Part shown: positions 1 to 12,909 of the stretch, one piece after another
Layout: each line of letters starts with the position of its first letter
Numbering within the stretch: the first letter of the stretch is position 1
Assembly (NCBI RefSeq): GCF_932526225.1
Contig: NC_064036.1
Span: 16,760,953 to 16,824,952, forward strand
Length of the DNA stretch: 64,000 bases
DNA from: Nematostella vectensis
Taxonomy: Eukaryota; Cnidaria; Anthozoa; Actiniaria; Edwardsiidae
Direction of reading: 5' to 3'
Program-made: the position numbers and the translations under genes
Notes under the pieces: model-generated
Database searches by the model: none
Told to the model about the DNA's origin: nothing
The model's input: only the letters and a program-made list of their open reading frames with translations

Positions 1-3000
1 AACAGGTGCGTACTACCACACCATCTCACACGCCAACGGGTGCGTACTACCAGGCCATCTCATACGCCAACAGGTGCGTACTACCAGACCATCTCACACG
101 CCAACAGGTGTGTACTACCAGACCATCTCACACGCCAACAGGTGCGTACTACCAGACCAACTCATACGCCAATAGGTGCGTTCTACCAAACCATCGCATA
201 CGCCAACAGGTGCATACTACCAGACCAACTCATACGCCAACAGGTGCGTTCTACCAGACCATCTCATACGCCAACAGGTGCGTACTACCACACCATCTCA
301 CACGCCAACGGGTGCGTACTACCAGGCCATCTCATACGCCAACAGGTGTGTACTACCAGACCATCTCACACGACAACAGGTGTGTACTACCAGACCATCT
401 CACACGCCAACAGGTGCGTAATACCAGACCATCTTATACGCCAACAGGTGCGTACTACCAGACCAACTCATACGCCAACAGGTGCGTACTACCAGACCAT
501 CTCACACGCCAACAGGTGCGTACTACCAGACCATCTCATACGCCAACAGGTGCGTACTACCAGACCAACTCATACGCCAATAGGTGTGTACTACCAGACC
601 AACTCACACGCCAACAGGTGCGTTACTACCAGACCATCTCACACGCCAACAGGTGCATACTACCAGACCATCTCACACGCCAACAGGTGTGTACTACCAG
701 ACCATCTCATAGGCGAACAGGTGCGTACTACCAGACCATCTCACACGCCAACAGGTGTGTACTACCAGACCATCTCATAGGCGAACAGGTGCGTACTACC
801 AGACCATCTCATACGCCAACAGGTGCGTACTACCAGACCATCTCATACGCCAACAGGTGCGTACTACCAGACCATCTCACACGCCAACAGGTGCGTACTA
901 CCAGACCATCTCACACGCCAACAGGTGCGTACTACCAGACCATCTCATACGCCAACAGGTGCGTACTACCAGACCATCTCACACGCGAACAGGTGCGTAC
1001 TACCAGACCAACTCATACGCCAATAGGTGTGTACTACCAGACCAACTCACACGCCAACAGGTGCGTTACTACCAGACCATCTCACACGCCAACAGGTGCG
1101 TACTACCAGACCAACTCATACGCCAATAGGTGTGTACTACCAGACCATCTCACACGCCAACAGGTGCGTTACTACCAGACCATCTCATACGCCAACAGGT
1201 GCGTACTACCAGACCAACTCATACGCCAATAGGTGTGTACTACCAGACCATCTCACACGCCAACAGGTGCGTACTACCAGACCATCTCATACGCCAACAG
1301 GTGTGTACTACCAGACCATCTCACACGCCAACAGGTGTGTACTACCAGACCATCTCACACGCCAATAGGTGTGTACTACCAGACCAACTCATACGCCAGC
1401 AGGTGCGTACTACCAGACCATCTCACACGCCAACAGGTGCGTAATACCAGACCATCTCACACGCCAACAGGTGCGTTCTACCAGACCAACTCATACGCGA
1501 ACAGGTGTGTACTACCAGACCATCTCATACGCCAACAGGTGTGTACTACCAGACCATCTCATACGCCAACAGGTGCGTACTACCAGACCATCTCACACGC
1601 CAACAGGTGTGTACTACCAGACCATCTCACACGCCAACAGGTGCGTAATACCAGACAATCTCACAGTCCAACAGGTGCGTACTACCAGACCATCTCACAC
1701 GCCAACAGGTGCGTACTACCAGACCATCTCACACGCCAACAGGTGCGTACTACCAGACCATCTCACACGCCAACAGGTGCGTACTACCAGACCATCTCAC
1801 ACGCCAACAGGTGCGTACTACCAGACCATCTCACATGCCAACAGGTGCGTACTACCAGACCATCTCACACGCCAACAGGTGTGTACTACCAGACCATCTC
1901 ACACGCCAACAGGTGCGTACTACCAGACCATCTCATACGCCAACGGGTGCGTACTACCAGACCAACTCACACGCCAACAGGTGCATACTACCAGACCATC
2001 TCACACGCCAACAGGTGCGTACCACCAGACCATCTCACACGCCAACAGGTGCGTACTACCAGACCATCTAATACGCCAACAGGTGCGTACTACCAGACCA
2101 TCTCACACGCCAACAGGTGTGTACTACCAGACCATCTCATACGCCAACAGGTGCGTACTACCAGACCATCTCATACGCCAACAGGTGCGTACTACCAGAC
2201 CATCTAATACGCCAACAGGTGCGTACTACCAGACCATCTCATACGCCAACAGGTGCGTACTACCTGACCATCTCATACGCCAACAGGTGCGTACTACCAG
2301 ACCATCTCACACGCCAACAGGTGCGTACTACCAGACAATCTCACACGCCAATAGGTGCGTACTACCAGACCATCTCATACGCCAACAGGTGCGTACTACC
2401 AGACCATCTCACACGCCAACAGGTGTGTACTACCAGACCATCTCACACGCCAACAGGTGCGTACTACCAGACCAACTCATACGCCAACAGGTGCGTACTA
2501 CCAGACCATCTAATACGCCAACAGGTGCGTACTACCAGACCATCTCATACGCCAACAGGTGCGTACTACCAGACCATCTCATACGCCAACAGGTGCGTAC
2601 TACCAGACCATCTCACACGCCAACAGGTGCGTACTACCAGACAATCTCACACGCCAATAGGTGCGTACTACCAGACCATCTCATACGCCAACAGGTGCGT
2701 ACTACCAGACCATCTCACACGCCAACAGGTGTGTACTACCAGACCATCTCACAAGCCAACAGGTGCGTACTACCAGACCATCTCACACGCCAACGGGTGG
2801 CGTACTACCAGACAATCTCACACGCCAATAGGTGCGTACTACCAGACCATCTCATACGCCAACAGGTGCGTACTACCAGATCATCTCACACGCCAACAGG
2901 TGCGTACTACCAGACCATCTCACACGCCAATAGGTGCGTACTACCAGATCATCTCACACGCCAACAGGTGCGTACTACCAGACCATCTCACACGCCAATA

Positions 3001-4955
3001 GGTGCGTACTACCAGACCATCTCACACGCCAATAGGTGCGTACTACCAGATCATCTCACACGCCAACAGGTGCGTACTACCAGACCATCTCACACGCCAA
3101 CAGGTGCGTACTACCAGACCATCTCACACGCCAACAGGTGCGTACTACCAGACCATCTCACACGCCAATAGGTGCGTACTACCAGACCATCTCATACGCC
3201 AACAGGTGCGTACTACCAGACCATCTCACACGCCAACAGGTGTGTACTACCAGACCATCTCACACGCCAACAGGTGCGTACCACCAGACAATCTCATACG
3301 CCAACAGGTGCGTACTACCAGACCATCTCACACGCCAACAGGTGCGTTACTACCAGACCAACTCACATGCCAACAGGTGCGTACTACCAGACCATCTCAC
3401 ACGCCAACAGGTGCGTACTACCAGACCATCTCACACGCAAACAGGTGCGTACTACCAGACCATCTCATACGCCAACAGGTGCGTAATACCAGACCAACTC
3501 ATACGCCAACAGGTGTGTACTACCAGACCATCTCACACGCCAACAGGTGTGTACTACCAGACCATCTCACACGCCAACAGGTGCGTACCACCAGACAATC
3601 TCATACGCCAACAGGTGCGTACTACCAGACCATCTCACACGCCAACAGGTGCGTTACTACCAGACCAACTCACATGCCAACAGGTGCGTACTACCAGACC
3701 AGCTCACACGCCAACAGGTGCGTACTACCAGACCATCTCACACGCAAACAGGTGCGTACTACCAGACCATCTCATACGCCAACAGGTGCGTAATACCAGA
3801 CCAACTCATACGCCAACAGGTGCGTACTACCAGACCATCTCACACGCCAACAGGTGTGTACTAGCAGACCATCTCATACGCCAACCGGTGCGTACTACCA
3901 GACCATCTCACACGCCAACAGGTGCGTTACTACCAGACCATCTCACATGCCAACAGGTGCGTACTACCAGACCATCTCATACGCCAACAGGTGCGTACTA
4001 CCAGACTATCTCACACGCCAACAGGTGCGTTACTACCAGACCATCTCACACGCCAACAGGTGCATACTACCAGACCATCTCATACGCCAACAGGTGCGTA
4101 CTACCAGACCATCTCATACGCCAACAGGTGCGTTACTACCAGACAATCTCACACGCCAACAGGTGCGTAATACCAGACCATCTCATAGGCCTACAGGTGC
4201 GTACTACCAGACCATCTCACACGCCAACAGGTGCGTACTACCAGACCATCTCACACGCCAACAGGTGCATACTACCAGACCAACTCATACGCCGACAGGT
4301 GCGTACTACCAGACCATCTCACACGCCAACAGGTGCGTACTACCAGACCATCTCATACGCCAACAGGTGCGTACTACCAGACCATCTCATACGCCAACAG
4401 GTGCGTACTACCAGACCATCTCATACGCCAACAGGTGCGTACTACCAGACCATCTCACAAGCCAACAGGTGCGTACTACCAGACCATCTCACACGCCAGC
4501 AGGTGCGTACTACCAGACCATCTCATACGCCAACAGGTGCGTACTACCAGACCATCTCATACACCAACAGGTGCGTACTACCAGACCATCTCATACGCCA
4601 ACAGGTGCGTTACTACCAGACCATCTCACACGCCAACAGGTGCGTACTACCAGACCATCTCACACGCCAACAGGTGCGTACTACCAGGCCATCTCATACG
4701 CCAACAGGTGCGTACTACCAGACCATCTCACACGCCAACAGGTGCGTACTACCAGACCATCTCATACGCCAACAGGTGCGTTCTACCAGACCATCTAATA
4801 CGCCAACAGGTGCGTACTACCAGACCATCTAATACGCCAACAGGTGCGTACTACCAGACCATCTCACACGCCAACAGGTGCGTTCTACCAGACCATCTCA
4901 CATGCCAACAGGTGCGTACTACCAGACCATCTAACACGCCAACAGGTGCGTACTA
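1..4955 (+). repeat. 34-bp minisatellite, left array (inverted copy)
   Basis: About 145 tandem copies of a 34-bp unit. On the plus strand a unit reads GTGCGTACTACCAGACC then ATCTCACACGCCAACAG. Variants differ at a few fixed positions (CACACG/CATACG, ACCATC/ACCAAC, GTGCGT/GTGTGT). The array runs off the left window edge. The same unit recurs on the minus strand at 30966-38755, where it begins at the donor of glycosyltransferase exon 2, so this array is best read as part of an inverted duplicate of that locus. The unit has no stop codon in any plus frame and 34 is not a multiple of 3, so long open frames are automatic and are not genes. Confidence 0.97.
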
Positions 4956-6579
4956 CAGTTTCTCCCGCATTAGCCTTCTTGATACTTTTGATAGACATTT
5001 TCTCAAGATTTTTCCTAAAGCGAGGTTGACAGCTATGGGCTATAACTTTGTGTGCCCTCATATATAGGATTATAATAATCAATTACTACCTCGCTGTTGG
5101 TCAGTATCATGAACTTTGGTAATGACTTGTATACCAGTTTATCAGCTTTATCAAGAAAATAATATCATATTTGATGTTGACAGAAGTGCCTGAAATAATC
5201 ACAATGTTTGACATTAACTATCAGCTTCAATGTAGTCTAAGCTATTCTGGCAGTATTCATGGTATGGTGGCAGAAGGTTTTGCTTATTTCTATGTCTTTT
5301 GAAAATGTTTTACACCCATTATTAAGAGAAAAATATGTCTTCCATTTGGACTGTTGGTTTAAATACTGTGGCTATTTATTGTACTATCGATGGAATATTT
5401 AAAACATTTAAGTCTTATTCCAGAGGTTTGTTCAATATGGTCAGTTCTCTAGGATCTTGTGTATTGTTAGAGATTTTTTAGATAGTTTTAATAAACTATT
5501 TCAGAGCTCTCTATAATATTTTAAACTTATCTTTTTAAACAAAGGGAGTGGTCATTAATTACTGAGCGGCGGCAAATATGTAGGGGGCTCATATCTTTGG
5601 GCGCGGATTTAGGGGGGGCACATTTTGGGGGGGCTGTCATTAAAGGGGGGTCACATTTTTTGCGTCGAATTTAAGTCTGGTTTTAATATAATAGTGAGCA
5701 AGCAAGTCATTGTTGAAATCAAAATTTTATTCAGCTCACAATGTTTCCTACTATAGGGGCCGGGGTTGCAAATTTTTGGCGTCCATTCTAAGGAGGGTCA
5801 CGATTTTTTGGGCTTGGATTCGAGGGGGGGGGGATTTTTTTAGGCTAGGGTTTTGGAAAATTGCCATAACACCCCCCCCCCATCTGGAGGTTAGAAAACG
5901 GGTTTGTATTGTAAGATGTTGCTGTGCTATTTCGTTTTATTCCATTTGCTTTTCTGTTGTTACTGTAATTCACAAACCCTAGATACAATTGTTAATCATG
6001 GAAATTATTTATGAGGTTCTAAACACTCCATCTTTTACAGACTTCACCCCAATAAACGCCCAAGCGTCTTGTTTTTAATAATACATCCTTGCCGTTGGTG
6101 TTAAGAGTAATAAGTCAGACGCAACTTCACTTTAGCTGTCTTCACTAGTCTATGTTTGGACTTCCCTGCTAGCATAGGCCTCTTTTCTCTGTATTTCGCT
6201 GGGCTGACGTTTGCGAGGAAAAGAGACTTTTCCTCATGAACGCCAGCCCAGCGAAAAACCGAGAAAAGAGGAATGTTCGGACAATAGCAATACTAAAATC
6301 TTGCATGCAAGATCTTGTTTACATTGAAAAGGTCCCTAAAAGGCCTAAAGACCTGCATAAACAAAACTTAGGAAATATCCTTTTTAAGGTATTGTACATT
6401 GTACATTTTATCATTATTATAAATATTATCAATATTATCATTTTTATCAATTATATCATTATCACTATAATTATTATTATTAGTATTATCATTATAAAAT
6501 TTAGACATTCCACATTTTTCGAATGCCATACGCAACTCTGAGTAAGGACAGCTACAATAGGACTTCCATACCAAGTACT
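4956..6579. other. Spacer between left array and P450, no gene seen
   Basis: AT-rich sequence with G-rich low-complexity stretches around 5580-5890 and an ATT/ATC-rich simple tract around 6400-6500. In the right-hand half of the mirror duplication this interval holds glycosyltransferase exons 3 and 4. I looked for their counterparts here on the plus strand and found none, so they appear to have been lost in this copy. Confidence 0.6.
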
Positions 6580-9439
6580 TCATCTCTTATCCAACGTACA
6601 TAGCACTCCTCCCTTTGGCCTCATGGTTAAATGCAAATCATACAACAGCTTCTGGCCAGGAACAAGCTTGATCTTAAATTCCTGGTACAACCTGGCCATT
6701 ATTACCTTTGCCTCAAACTCTGCAAACATTTTACCAATACAAGTTCTTGGACCATTAGCGAATGGTAGAAACATAGAACTTGTGATAGTGTCATCACTTC
6801 CTGGCCCAAATCTATGTGGATTAAATTTATCTGGCTCTGTCCAGACACCAGGGTATCTGTGTGTGGCAAATACATCCACTGCAATACCAGTATTTGCTGG
6901 GATTGCATAGCCTCCTAGCTCAATGGCATCAGGGGTGAAGCGTGAGAAACCAGGAATAGGAGGGTGGAGGCGTAGGCTTTCTTTCAGTGTTTGACCAAGG
7001 TACTGGAGTTTCCCGAGGTCTTGATACTCAACAAATTGACGAGATCCAAGCACTTTAGATATCTCATTCTGAATTCTTTAAAAATAAGAATAATTAATAC
7101 AGTGATGACCATCCTACCATTGTTGTGATGTTTAAAAGATTTCTGCATTCTATTGAAAACGGACAATCAGGCACTAAATATGTGAGAGAAAAAAGGAATC
7201 CAAAGGTAGTACTATAAAGGTCACACTATTGACCAATGCTGAATTGAAAGTTCAGAATTATGTTAAGTTCTGAAGACAACAAACAAACAAATAAATACCT
7301 CTGCTCAATATCTGGGTTATTTCCAATCTCAAAGACAGTAAAGGCAAGAAGATTGGAGGTTGTTTCTTGTCCTGGATAAACAGATCAAATCAATTGTGTA
7401 ATATTATACATAGTTGTAACTCCTTTATCTTTATCACCACATCATCATCATAATCACCATCATTATCATCATCATCACCAACAACATTTTCAATAAAATT
7501 ATTATAAGCCATAACATTTTTTTGGAGTTTCAGAGAAATAGGTACATAAGATCCAGATTTTCAATGGTATAGCCATGCAGAAAAAGTATCAGTGAGAAAT
7601 TGATACATTAAAATCCTGAATACAAGTCAAGAGCACCCATTTTGGGGGTTCAGGCTGGGTTCTTATATTGCAAAATCAGGCTGAAAGTTCTCTTTTTCTC
7701 TAACTGTAACAGGGCAGACTAAGTATGATAAAATAAAAGTGAGCAACTCTTTTCATCTACACATAATACAACTTTTTCATCTTCACTTAAAACAATTTGA
7801 TAACATATTTCCAAATCCAAATACAGTATATTGCTTGTGTACACTTGATGTGCAATGCAAGTAGAACTACTAGCATTCATACTACCACTACCATACTATC
7901 AGAAATCTTGATTGTTGGACTCTTGGATTCTTCTTTAGACTCCACAGAAATGCTTTCTTTAAAGGCTATCATAACCATCATCATTACCTGCTATAAAGAA
8001 TGTAACAAAATCATCAACCAGCTCTTCCATTGGAACATTCACATCTTCCTTGCACATGTATAATATGTGGTTTAACACATCCTTAGGCATATCCATTCCT
8101 TTCTCAATGGCAGCTTTCCGTTTGAGAATAACCTTCTCTCCAAATTCCCGAAGAAATTTGATATCCTTGATAACTTTCTGCTGGTAAGGATACATGAAAG
8201 GGTTGATGCGCCAGAAGGGGCTGCGGAATTGCTGCTGTATTCCCATGAGGGTAGAAGAGTTGGCTGAGGGGAATGGGGTGTTATCATCCTTGATTGCATC
8301 TAGGTCTATGTCAAATGCAACCTGCAAATATGGCCAACACAGTTTGAGGGCATTTTCACAACTTAATATGTATATCATACCAAAATGAATTGATTATACA
8401 GGATTTGCTGAGGGGGGTTTGCTGACACACTTCTTGGTTGCCAAGAGGGTGCAGCACCGGAGAATTCCCCGATTCTATCAACACTGGTGGCTTGCTGGTA
8501 AGTCTATTCACAAATAAATAAATCAACTGATTGATAAATTGATTGATTTTATTACTGGTATTTATGAATATCATGAAAATGGCCAGGTAAATTCAATGCA
8601 AAAGTTCCAGAGATATAAATTTTGCCTACATAGTAGAAGATCAGTTTATTAGTCACAATACCTGGAGCCAGTATAAAACTTAGTGGTTACTAATGTGGCT
8701 ATACACATTCAAGGTTTATGTGTCATATTAGACAGTGACAAATAAGATTCCTATGTAACAACTGTCCTGTCTTTTAAAACTAGCACTAATCAATCAAAAA
8801 TATCATGTGCAGCATTGTGATCATTCTACTTACTTTTCCAATAACATCCAAAGTTGTCCGAGACAGCTCATCAGCCAAGTCCACCTGGGTCTTCCCATCA
8901 CTGATGAGTGACAGCTTGTCAATCATTCGCTCGCATATCACGTTAAAAGGTGACATCAAGTTCATGAGGTTTTTCCTATGAAAAGCAGGGTTTAGCAGCG
9001 TTCTTTTCTTGTGCCAGGCTGACGGATCAGGCTCTGTAAGGATTCCACGGCCTGTACATCGCTGGTTGTAAACAAACTGCAATTTTTCGTAAACTCGAGT
9101 CGACTTTGGAAGATCGTAAGTCACTAAGACCTTTTTTACCATTTCTGGAGATACCACGAATACAACAGGATTGTGGAAAGCCCAGAAGACAATAATAGGA
9201 CCATACTTGTTGGTCCATTCTATCACGACTTCGTGTATTTCTCTTCCTCTCGTTCTTTCTCGCCTGATGTAGGGGACGTGGCCGAAGAAGAAACTGTCTC
9301 TTGGAGGTGAAGGGATGTGACTGTACAGCCGATGAACGTAGAATAAATAGCACGAGTATGCAAAAACTGAGCCAAAGATGGCAAATAGTGCAAAGCAAAC
9401 TGATAAATACACGGGAAGATCGGTCACCATGTCAGTCAT
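6580..9439 (-). CDS. CYP46-like cytochrome P450, 4 exons, complete (502 aa)
   Basis: Membrane-bound haem monooxygenase resembling vertebrate cholesterol 24-hydroxylase (CYP46A1); the substrate in this animal is unknown. Exons (minus): 9439-8834, 8321-7988, 7371-7299 and 7075-6580. All junctions are GT/AG and the joined frame is 1509 nt including TGA. Visible features are an N-terminal anchor (about residues 8-31), a proline-rich hinge HIPSPPR, the C-helix W142-x3-R146, the I-helix motif AGQETT at about 313-318, the K-helix E370-S-L-R373 and the haem loop [10 protein letters not shown] with Cys450. The length matches the family (about 500 aa). I chose the ATG at 9439; the TTG six bases upstream is in frame but not a plausible start. 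The gene lies in the left half of a mirror duplication; its counterpart at 28192-28778 is a pseudogene. CYP46-like rather than CYP4-like rests on remembered similarity along the whole length. Confidence 0.92.
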
Positions 9440-9786
9440 TGCCAAGATGCTTGAACAGTTTTGTGCGTGTTATCCGTCAATTTAAAACGCATAAATATTA
9501 TTTCTCTGGACGAAACGGCTATGGTTATGGACGAAACGGTTTTGCTATGGATGGACTGATCTATGGTCGAACCGGTTTATGGAGGAAAAACATAGCTACC
9601 TCTACAAACGAGCGAAAATGCAAACAGGAAACAGGAGCAATCCGAGTAGGCTTGAGTAGTCAAAGGCCGTGATGGATGTTTTTGAACTGGGACAGTCGGG
9701 CTTCGTAACGGAGTCTGAGTCGTAGGCCTGGTTTACCACAGGTAGCCCAAGCTCTGTCAATGAATAATTTGAACCAACCGGCTCAT
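9440..9786. other. 5' flank of the P450 gene
   Basis: Likely holds the P450 promoter and 5' UTR. A GGACGAAACGG-like motif repeats loosely around 9505-9590. No TATA box or other convincing regulatory motif was identified. It ends at the 11-bp target duplication (9776-9786) of the adjoining transposon. Confidence 0.4.
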
Positions 9787-10840
9787 AGCCTCCTACGCGC
9801 CGCTCTTGGGGACCACGATTCCTTAGGCCCCACGAGCGCCTGCTCCACAGAGCGGCAAAACGAATTAGCTATTGTCTTTACATGGCCAATCACGATCGAG
9901 CTATTGTTTGCGAACAACCAATCAAAACCCAGGTTAGAATGCCGCACCCTGTGTTCCCGCCAAAACAAGTGTTTCGATTTTCCCTTTTCAAATGTTGCAA
10001 TAAAATGTCCCAAATATAAATGTGATAAATGGCAGAAACTCCTAAGAAAATTGTCGAGGCAGACTATAAATGCTTCATCTGTAGCGGTGTAACGACAGTG
10101 TCTTGTGGTAAAGTGAATGTTTTTGGGAAAAGCTCTATAGATATCTTTCAAACTGATAAAATGTTCGACGGGAGAGGATCCCAGTGTTTACGGGAAGGAA
10201 AATTCCAGTCTTTTTATCTGTACAAAGTGCTACAAGAGACTTGCGAAACTAGAAAGAGCACTGAAACATGTTGATAGTGTAAAACTCGAGATAAATGAAC
10301 TGTTCACGGCAACAAAACGACGAGTGAAGCGCCTGAGACCCCCTGAAAGCGCCGTTGTGGATTCAAAGCCCGTCGCTAAATCTCTCAAGTTCTCGTCGGC
10401 AGAAAAATTATCAAGTGCTGTTCCCAACGTTTCTACTACTTGTACTTCTTCAATTGGCCACGCAGCCTTCTATGGGAGCTCTCTCGCCTGGTTGTTACCG
10501 CGGTGAAGTGGCATGCAGCTAATCCAACGAGCTAGCGAACCTGTTAGTGTTAGTCACCTTTTAGGTCAGCCATTGTCAGCTTCAACTCCACGGTCAACCC
10601 CGACGAAGGTACAATCTCAGGAAAAAACACATGCCAAAGTCACATTAACTGTGGACTATCCAAGCAATAAAGTGAAGAAAGTATTATCGCCTGACTACGA
10701 GTCCTTGGGCAAGGCGATTATTCACGGTCCTCCATCGCGGATAGCGAATGCCGTTATGAAATGCGCACCTGTATCTCAACTGGTAGTTGAGTCGTGGGGC
10801 CTAAGGAATCGTGGTCCCAAAGAGCGGCGCGTAGGAGGCT
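9787..10840. mobile_element. Mutator-like DNA transposon, 49-bp TIRs, 11-bp TSD
   Basis: A 1054-bp element. Left end AGCCTCCTACGCGCCGCTCT and right end are inverted copies over about 49 bp with one mismatch. It is flanked by a perfect 11-bp direct repeat AACCGGCTCAT at 9776-9786 and 10841-10851. TSDs of 9-11 bp with long TIRs fit the Mutator/MULE superfamily. No transposase is visible, so it is non-autonomous. The near-perfect TIRs and TSD suggest a recent insertion. It lies 350 bp upstream of the P450 start codon. Confidence 0.85.
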
Positions 10841-10842
10841 AA
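10029..10842 (+). pseudogene. Open frames inside the Mutator-like element, possible captured gene fragment
   Basis: An ATG frame at 10029 encodes a cysteine-containing start with KCFICSG. Near 10160-10180 the sensible reading passes to the +1 frame, which continues with SLFICTKCYKRL and a lysine/leucine-rich stretch to the stop at about 10504. The pairs CFIC and CTKC look like a small zinc-binding module. A further open frame at 10513-10842 runs into the right TIR. The layout (coding-like sequence without transposase between MULE TIRs) resembles a Pack-MULE-type capture. I do not recognise the protein. It appears broken by at least one frameshift and a stop. Confidence 0.45.
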
Positions 10843-10851
10843 CCGGCTCAT

Positions 10852-11339
10852 TGACCGTTAATAGAACGTAGAAAGAAAATATGAAGTTGTTACTTTATGC
10901 TAGTATTCTTCCATTAAAATGTAAAAAATTCAATCCAACGTGATGTAGCACTTGTAGCCTTTTACAGCTCATTCGGGGCCGCTTTAGCATTGTACGGTGA
11001 AGTTTAGAATTCCCTCTATTACTCAGTGTGAGGGATACCTGTGGATTTACACCCTACGACTCGAGTTGTAGAAGATCGCGGGGGGGTTGCATACGACGAA
11101 ATCATGCTGTCTTAAGCAGCCTTAGGGGGAGCCCCTGATGTTACTCTAAATACAGTCTAAGGAATAGTCGCTCATTTGCACAGCCGGACAAAAATCTCCA
11201 GCCTCGTTCCCAGGGTCTTATGGGCAATTACACAAAGGATCCTGAGGGGCCCCTGAGGACGAGGCCGGTAAACCTTGATGCACCGCTATTTCGAGTCATG
11301 GTTTCACAGAGCTTAGATTATGTATCATTTAACTGGGAT
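10852..11339. other. Intergenic, with a short hairpin element
   Basis: No gene seen. Around 11200-11270 a short inverted pair (CAGCCTCGTTCCCAGGGTC against GCCCCTGAGGACGAGGC) suggests a small hairpin MITE. At 11040-11075 a stretch with TTTACACC and CTACGACTCGAGTTGTAG resembles one at about 45450-45485, so both may be copies of a dispersed repeat. Confidence 0.35.
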
Positions 11340-11835
11340 ACCTGATATTTTTTTCACTTAATATATAGCGCATATCGTCCACAATATTGAGATTTGAATG
11401 GCGCATTTGAGCAATAAATCCCTCCCCCCCCAATTGTACCCGCCACTGCAATGCAACCTCGAACCTCTATACAGCGATATAGCGATAATGTTAACCTCTT
11501 TCTAACAACCACCTTTTCAAGTAGTATGCAAGTCTATTTTAACTTTAACTTATTTTAACTTGCCTTTTCGTTATAGCGATGGCTCCACTATATATTTGAC
11601 GTCATGTTGTATCGTGTAGATCGGAGATCACCAAGGGCCAGCTTCTACATACAGAGTGTTCACAAGCCAAAGTGGACAGATATCTCAGCCAGTCAAGTAT
11701 GTATTTATTAATGTTAGCATTCACGTCAAAACAAATACCCAGCCGACCCCCAAAATAAATTTCACCTTCGAGAAGAATTAAGGAGACCACGTCTAGCAAG
11801 ATCGGAGGATCGGTTTCAGAAGCCTTCAAGGAGTG
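11340..11835. other. Distal segment of the mirror duplication, left copy, with relic of exon 5
   Basis: Reverse-complement homologue of 27350-27920. The stretch of about 150 bp around 11600-11750 is almost identical to its partner. At 11770-11835, on the plus strand, it retains a damaged copy of the start of glycosyltransferase exon 5: GACCACGTCTAGCAAGAT is preserved, but the acceptor is changed and an indel with an in-frame TAA is present. A 75-codon open frame on the minus strand here (11602-11829) is conserved in the other copy only because the duplication is young. Confidence 0.75.
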
Positions 11836-12214
11836 GACATTGTGTTTTAAGGCATCTGAAATGTACCTGGAGGATCAGAATAAAGGTATCTATTTGTGTA
11901 TTGAGCTGTGCTTGCTGATCCCTGTGTGGCATTTTGGGCGTTTTGCTGATAGGGATGATTTTGTTTTTTTTTCTTTGTTCGATTAGAAATTTGTCAAAAA
12001 ACCTGAGCCTGAAGAGTAGTTGCTATCATCTTGGTTGGATGCATATCTTCAAGACAACTTATACCTTAGACTGATGCCTGAGTATCCTCATCTCATTATG
12101 TTTATTTTGCATTTATGAATTTTGGGATTGTGGATTGTTCCCAAGGCCATTACAGGCCGTTTGAGGTGTCAATGGGTTAATAAAAAGGTATGACTTATGT
12201 AAATTACCTCGCGC
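11836..12214. other. Intergenic, nothing recognised
   Basis: AT-rich sequence beyond the end of the mirror homology. No gene, RNA or repeat was recognised. It may include the distal 3' UTR of the glycosyltransferase gene, whose stop codon is at 12910. Confidence 0.3.
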
Positions 12215-12680
12215 GCGTCTGGTCCAAGTCGTCATTCCCACTAGACTTTGTCGAGAGCAGAGCTCCACAAAAAGAAGCAAAAGAGATATAATCAAGTTCG
12301 AAATAACGTCTTAAACATAAATCGTGCATAGAGAACTATGTTTCAATCTTATCTGGTGACTGCACAAATAAGAAATAAAGAATGGAGCGAGTTTGAAGGA
12401 AATAAGTTTTCAGGTTTCGTTATTTTCACGCGCGCGCTGAAGAATAGCGTCATTTCTGTATTTTAAATAAATTTTCAATCACAATTTTTGTCGAAGTTGC
12501 CGAAGAAAACTGCTCACAAGAAGCTCGCCGTTATTGTCTTGTGTAACAGAACATTATTTTCAACTTCGAAATTATCAAAGTTAATCTTTACTACTCTGCT
12601 TTTTCGATATTTACGAAGCTCTGCACTTGACATGGACTAGCGAAAATGACGACTTGGACTAGGTCCGCGCCTTTTATAAC
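12215..12680. mobile_element. Imperfect inverted-repeat (MITE-like) element
   Basis: Inverted, roughly 75% similar arms of about 60 bp share GTCCAAGTCGTCATT (left near 12222, right near 12640). The interior is AT-rich and non-coding. It lies just downstream of the glycosyltransferase stop codon, so it may form part of its 3' UTR or terminator region. Target duplication not identified. Confidence 0.4.
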
Positions 12681-12909
12681 GCGGGTCCTTGTTTAAGCGA
12701 ACCATCGCAGTGATAATGACTTTTTCATGTTTTCTTGGTTGTTAATACTAATAAACTATAAAATATAATCCGTATCATTTGAATCATCGGTAGATTTCCT
12801 CGTGGATTTGAAAACATTAATACTCTTGTATCTTGTTCGACCACCTTTCTCCGTCTTAGAGAGTAATCCCATCAACAATCCAAGAATTCGCTTTTAGTTC
12901 TTTATCATG

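Noticed and set aside
1-4955. CRISPR-like regular 34-bp repeats
   Set aside because: Repeats are contiguous with no spacers, the context is eukaryotic and no cas-like genes exist; it is a minisatellite.
11602-11829. 75-codon minus frame conserved at 27266-27559 as a small gene
   Set aside because: Similarity is explained by the young inverted duplication; the partner lies antisense in intron 4 and no splice or start context supports coding.
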